A stretch of 64,000 nucleotides of DNA, taken from the NCBI GenBank assembly GCA_008933735.1, contig WBUL01000003.1:186001-250000 (forward strand), in the 5' to 3' direction. The notes below the pieces were generated by a model. The model ran no database searches and was not told where the DNA came from. It worked only from the letters and a program-made list of their open reading frames with translations. Position 1 is the first letter of the stretch, and the number at the start of each line of letters is the position of its first letter. Below, one piece after another: positions 62,692 to 64,000 of this stretch. This stretch comes from Anaerolineae bacterium (GTDB lineage: Bacteria; Chloroflexota; Anaerolineae; Aggregatilineales; J027). Both the position numbers and the translations under genes were made by a program.

Positions 62692-62707
62692 TTGCAAACG
62701 CTTGCAA
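62692..62707. promoter_or_regulatory. LacI-type operator 2
   Basis: TTGCAAACGCTTGCAA, with perfect TTGCAA arms around ACGC, 21 bases before the LacI start codon. Same consensus as operator 1 at 62572. The two sites could be bridged by one tetramer to form a loop. Confidence 0.65.
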
Positions 62708-62728
62708 AATAGTTTGATAGATTAGCTG

Positions 62729-63751
62729 ATGAACAAAAAGCTCGATCCAAGTGTTACCATTCTGGATGTTGCCCGCGAAGCTGGGGTTTCCTACTCCACG
62801 GTGTCGCGCGTGCTGAGTGGATACGAGTTTGTCAAAGAAACTACCCGCCAAAAAGTCATGGAAGCCGTTGAACGGCTTGGATACGTGGCTAACCAGCAGG
62901 CCCGGAGTCTGGCGGGTGGAAAATCCCGAGTCATCGGGCTGCTCGTTCCCGGCTTAGACAACGGCTATATTGGCGAAATTGCGCGGGGTATTGACGAAGA
63001 GCTTTCCCGCTTTGAATATGACCTCCTGCTTTACACCACCCATCGAGACAAAGGCAAAGAAGCGTCATACTCGGTCAGATTAGCCAAAGGACTGGCGGAT
63101 GGGCTGTTACTGGTTGTCCCTTTTCTGACCAATACCTACACTGAAACCCTGAAAGCACAGAACTTCCCCTATGTTCTGATCGACCAGATTGACCCCGCTG
63201 CCCAGAGTTCTTCCGTGGAATGTACGAACTGGCAGGGCGCTTACGACCTGACCCGTTACCTGATTGAACTGGGGCATACCCGCATCGGTTTTATCACGGG
63301 ACTGATGGGGCTGCGAAATGCGGTAGATCGGTTAGAAGGCTACCGGGCAGCGCTGCTTGACAGCGGCATTCCTTATATTCCTGAACTCGTGCAGGAAGGC
63401 GATTACTGGAAGGATGGTGGATATCAGGCCGCCAGTAAACTCCTAAACCTTGCAAAACGTCCAACGGCTATTTTCGCGTCCAATGATCTTTCAGCGTTTG
63501 GCGCGATGGAAGCTGTCCGCACACACGGTTTACACATCCCCAATGATATTTCGATTGTTGGCTTTGATGATATTCCTCAGGCGTCGCTTGTTTATCCACA
63601 GCTTACTACCGTCAGACAACCACTTGACCAGATGGGACGGGTTGGCGCACGCCTATTGATTGACCAGATCGAAGACCCGGAACGTCCCTTGCGTCAGGTT
63701 GTCCTCTCAACACAGTTAATTGTCAGGGATTCCTGCCGTTCCCTGAAATAA
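62729..63751 (+). CDS. LacI-family transcriptional regulator
   Basis: 340 residues. Helix-turn-helix at 8-30 ([23 protein letters not shown]), hinge [17 protein letters not shown], then the sensor domain with [70 protein letters not shown] and [19 protein letters not shown]. It probably represses itself through the two operators upstream and the sugar transport genes that start at 63833. The inducer is unknown. Confidence 0.94.
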   Translation: MNKKLDPSVTILDVAREAGVSYSTVSRVLSGYEFVKETTRQKVMEAVERLGYVANQQARSLAGGKSRVIGLLVPGLDNGYIGEIARGIDEELSRFEYDLLLYTTHRDKGKEASYSVRLAKGLADGLLLVVPFLTNTYTETLKAQNFPYVLIDQIDPAAQSSSVECTNWQGAYDLTRYLIELGHTRIGFITGLMGLRNAVDRLEGYRAALLDSGIPYIPELVQEGDYWKDGGYQAASKLLNLAKRPTAIFASNDLSAFGAMEAVRTHGLHIPNDISIVGFDDIPQASLVYPQLTTVRQPLDQMGRVGARLLIDQIEDPERPLRQVVLSTQLIVRDSCRSLK

Positions 63752-63832
63752 GAAGGAGGTATCACTATCGATTAGGATCATTTTTACATCCAGTAAATCG
63801 TCTGTAGTTTGAATCTTAAGGAGTTTTTTACC

Positions 63833-64000
63833 GTGAAAAAGAAATTAGCAGCGATCCTTACGCTCACATTCGTCGTTGCTTTATTGATTTCCTCAGGCGT
63901 GGTTTCTGCACAGGACAAGGTCACGATCAACTGGTGGCACATTAACACCAACACAGCAGAACGTGATTTCTGGGATAAAGTTGCTCAGGACTATATGGCC
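63833..64000 (+). CDS. sugar ABC transporter substrate-binding protein, 5' part
   Basis: The first 56 residues of a gene cut by the window edge. GTG start with AAGGAG ten bases upstream. The product opens with a Sec signal (KKKLAAILTLTFVVALLISS, cleavage near VSAQ) and the strand VTINWWHINTNTAERDFWDKV, typical of CUT1 sugar-binding proteins. It follows the LacI gene by 81 bases and is probably the first structural gene of its regulon. Confidence 0.8.
   Translation, partial: MKKKLAAILTLTFVVALLISSGVVSAQDKVTINWWHINTNTAERDFWDKVAQDYMA

Noticed and set aside
1..64000. CRISPR array, tRNA, rRNA or riboswitch
   Set aside because: No regularly spaced repeats, cloverleaf ends or rRNA blocks were noticed; a covariance-model search was not possible here.

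Overview
The window is bacterial chromosomal DNA of medium GC content. Genes are mostly tightly packed, with many ATGA, GTGA and TAATG stop/start overlaps. The likely source is a Chloroflexota bacterium of Anaerolineae type. This is an inference from the mix of genes: TrmFO, a DapL-like aminotransferase, HflX, type II IPP isomerase, many CUT1 sugar transporters without their own ATPase, GH127 enzymes, DUF4397 and G5/beta-propeller surface proteins, and an RND pump with no adjacent adaptor or outer-membrane channel. No rRNA, tRNA, CRISPR array or replication origin was recognised.

Layout. (1) 0.1-11.3 kb, housekeeping: folE and folB (divergent), a TPR protein, trmFO, an aminotransferase, hflX, a small membrane protein, a GNAT/GIY-YIG fusion, a DUF4397 repeat protein, a tiny Cys4 protein, dcd and a FemAB-like acyltransferase. 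(2) 11.3-16.3 kb, mixed and partly mobile: a GT-C-like membrane protein, a TIGR01777 epimerase, a tyrosine recombinase lacking its first catalytic Arg, a secreted beta-propeller, and a PAS-gene remnant interrupted by a truncated IS3-type element. (3) 16.5-34.7 kb, a sugar-utilisation island: two GH127 (beta-L-arabinofuranosidase family) enzymes, three CUT1 ABC importers (binding protein plus two permeases each, no ATPase), a Gfo/Idh/MocA oxidoreductase, a KduD-like dehydrogenase, and AraC and LacI regulators. (4) 35.0-36.2 kb, decayed DNA with a frameshifted WD40 gene. (5) 36.2-51.1 kb, envelope and signalling: a 1604-residue RND permease with two large extracytoplasmic insertions, a cobalamin adenosyltransferase, a histidine kinase/response regulator pair, a nine-repeat lipoprotein, an unknown protein and a G5/beta-propeller lipoprotein. 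(6) 51.1-58.8 kb, a polysaccharide-assembly run: a GH-like/O-antigen-ligase fusion, a macrodomain protein, UDP-glucuronate decarboxylase, a second O-antigen ligase, GtrA and a GT4 glycosyltransferase. (7) 58.8-64 kb: thioesterase, BchI-like AAA+ ATPase, membrane protein, acyl carrier protein, IPP isomerase, and a LacI regulator with two operators ahead of another sugar-binding protein cut by the window edge.

The most notable signals are these. A ~40-60 bp element is conserved in three copies upstream of the first GH127 gene and of two binding-protein genes, and probably defines an AraC regulon. TACGTA-centred palindromes occur in the LacI/transporter intergenic region and next to the AraC gene. 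A surface glycoside-hydrolase-like domain that has apparently lost its nucleophile is fused to a polysaccharide ligase. The RND permease is greatly enlarged. A GNAT domain is joined to a GIY-YIG nuclease. No single complete new defence or biosynthetic system could be demonstrated; the island in (3) and the fusions are the best candidates for undescribed biology.
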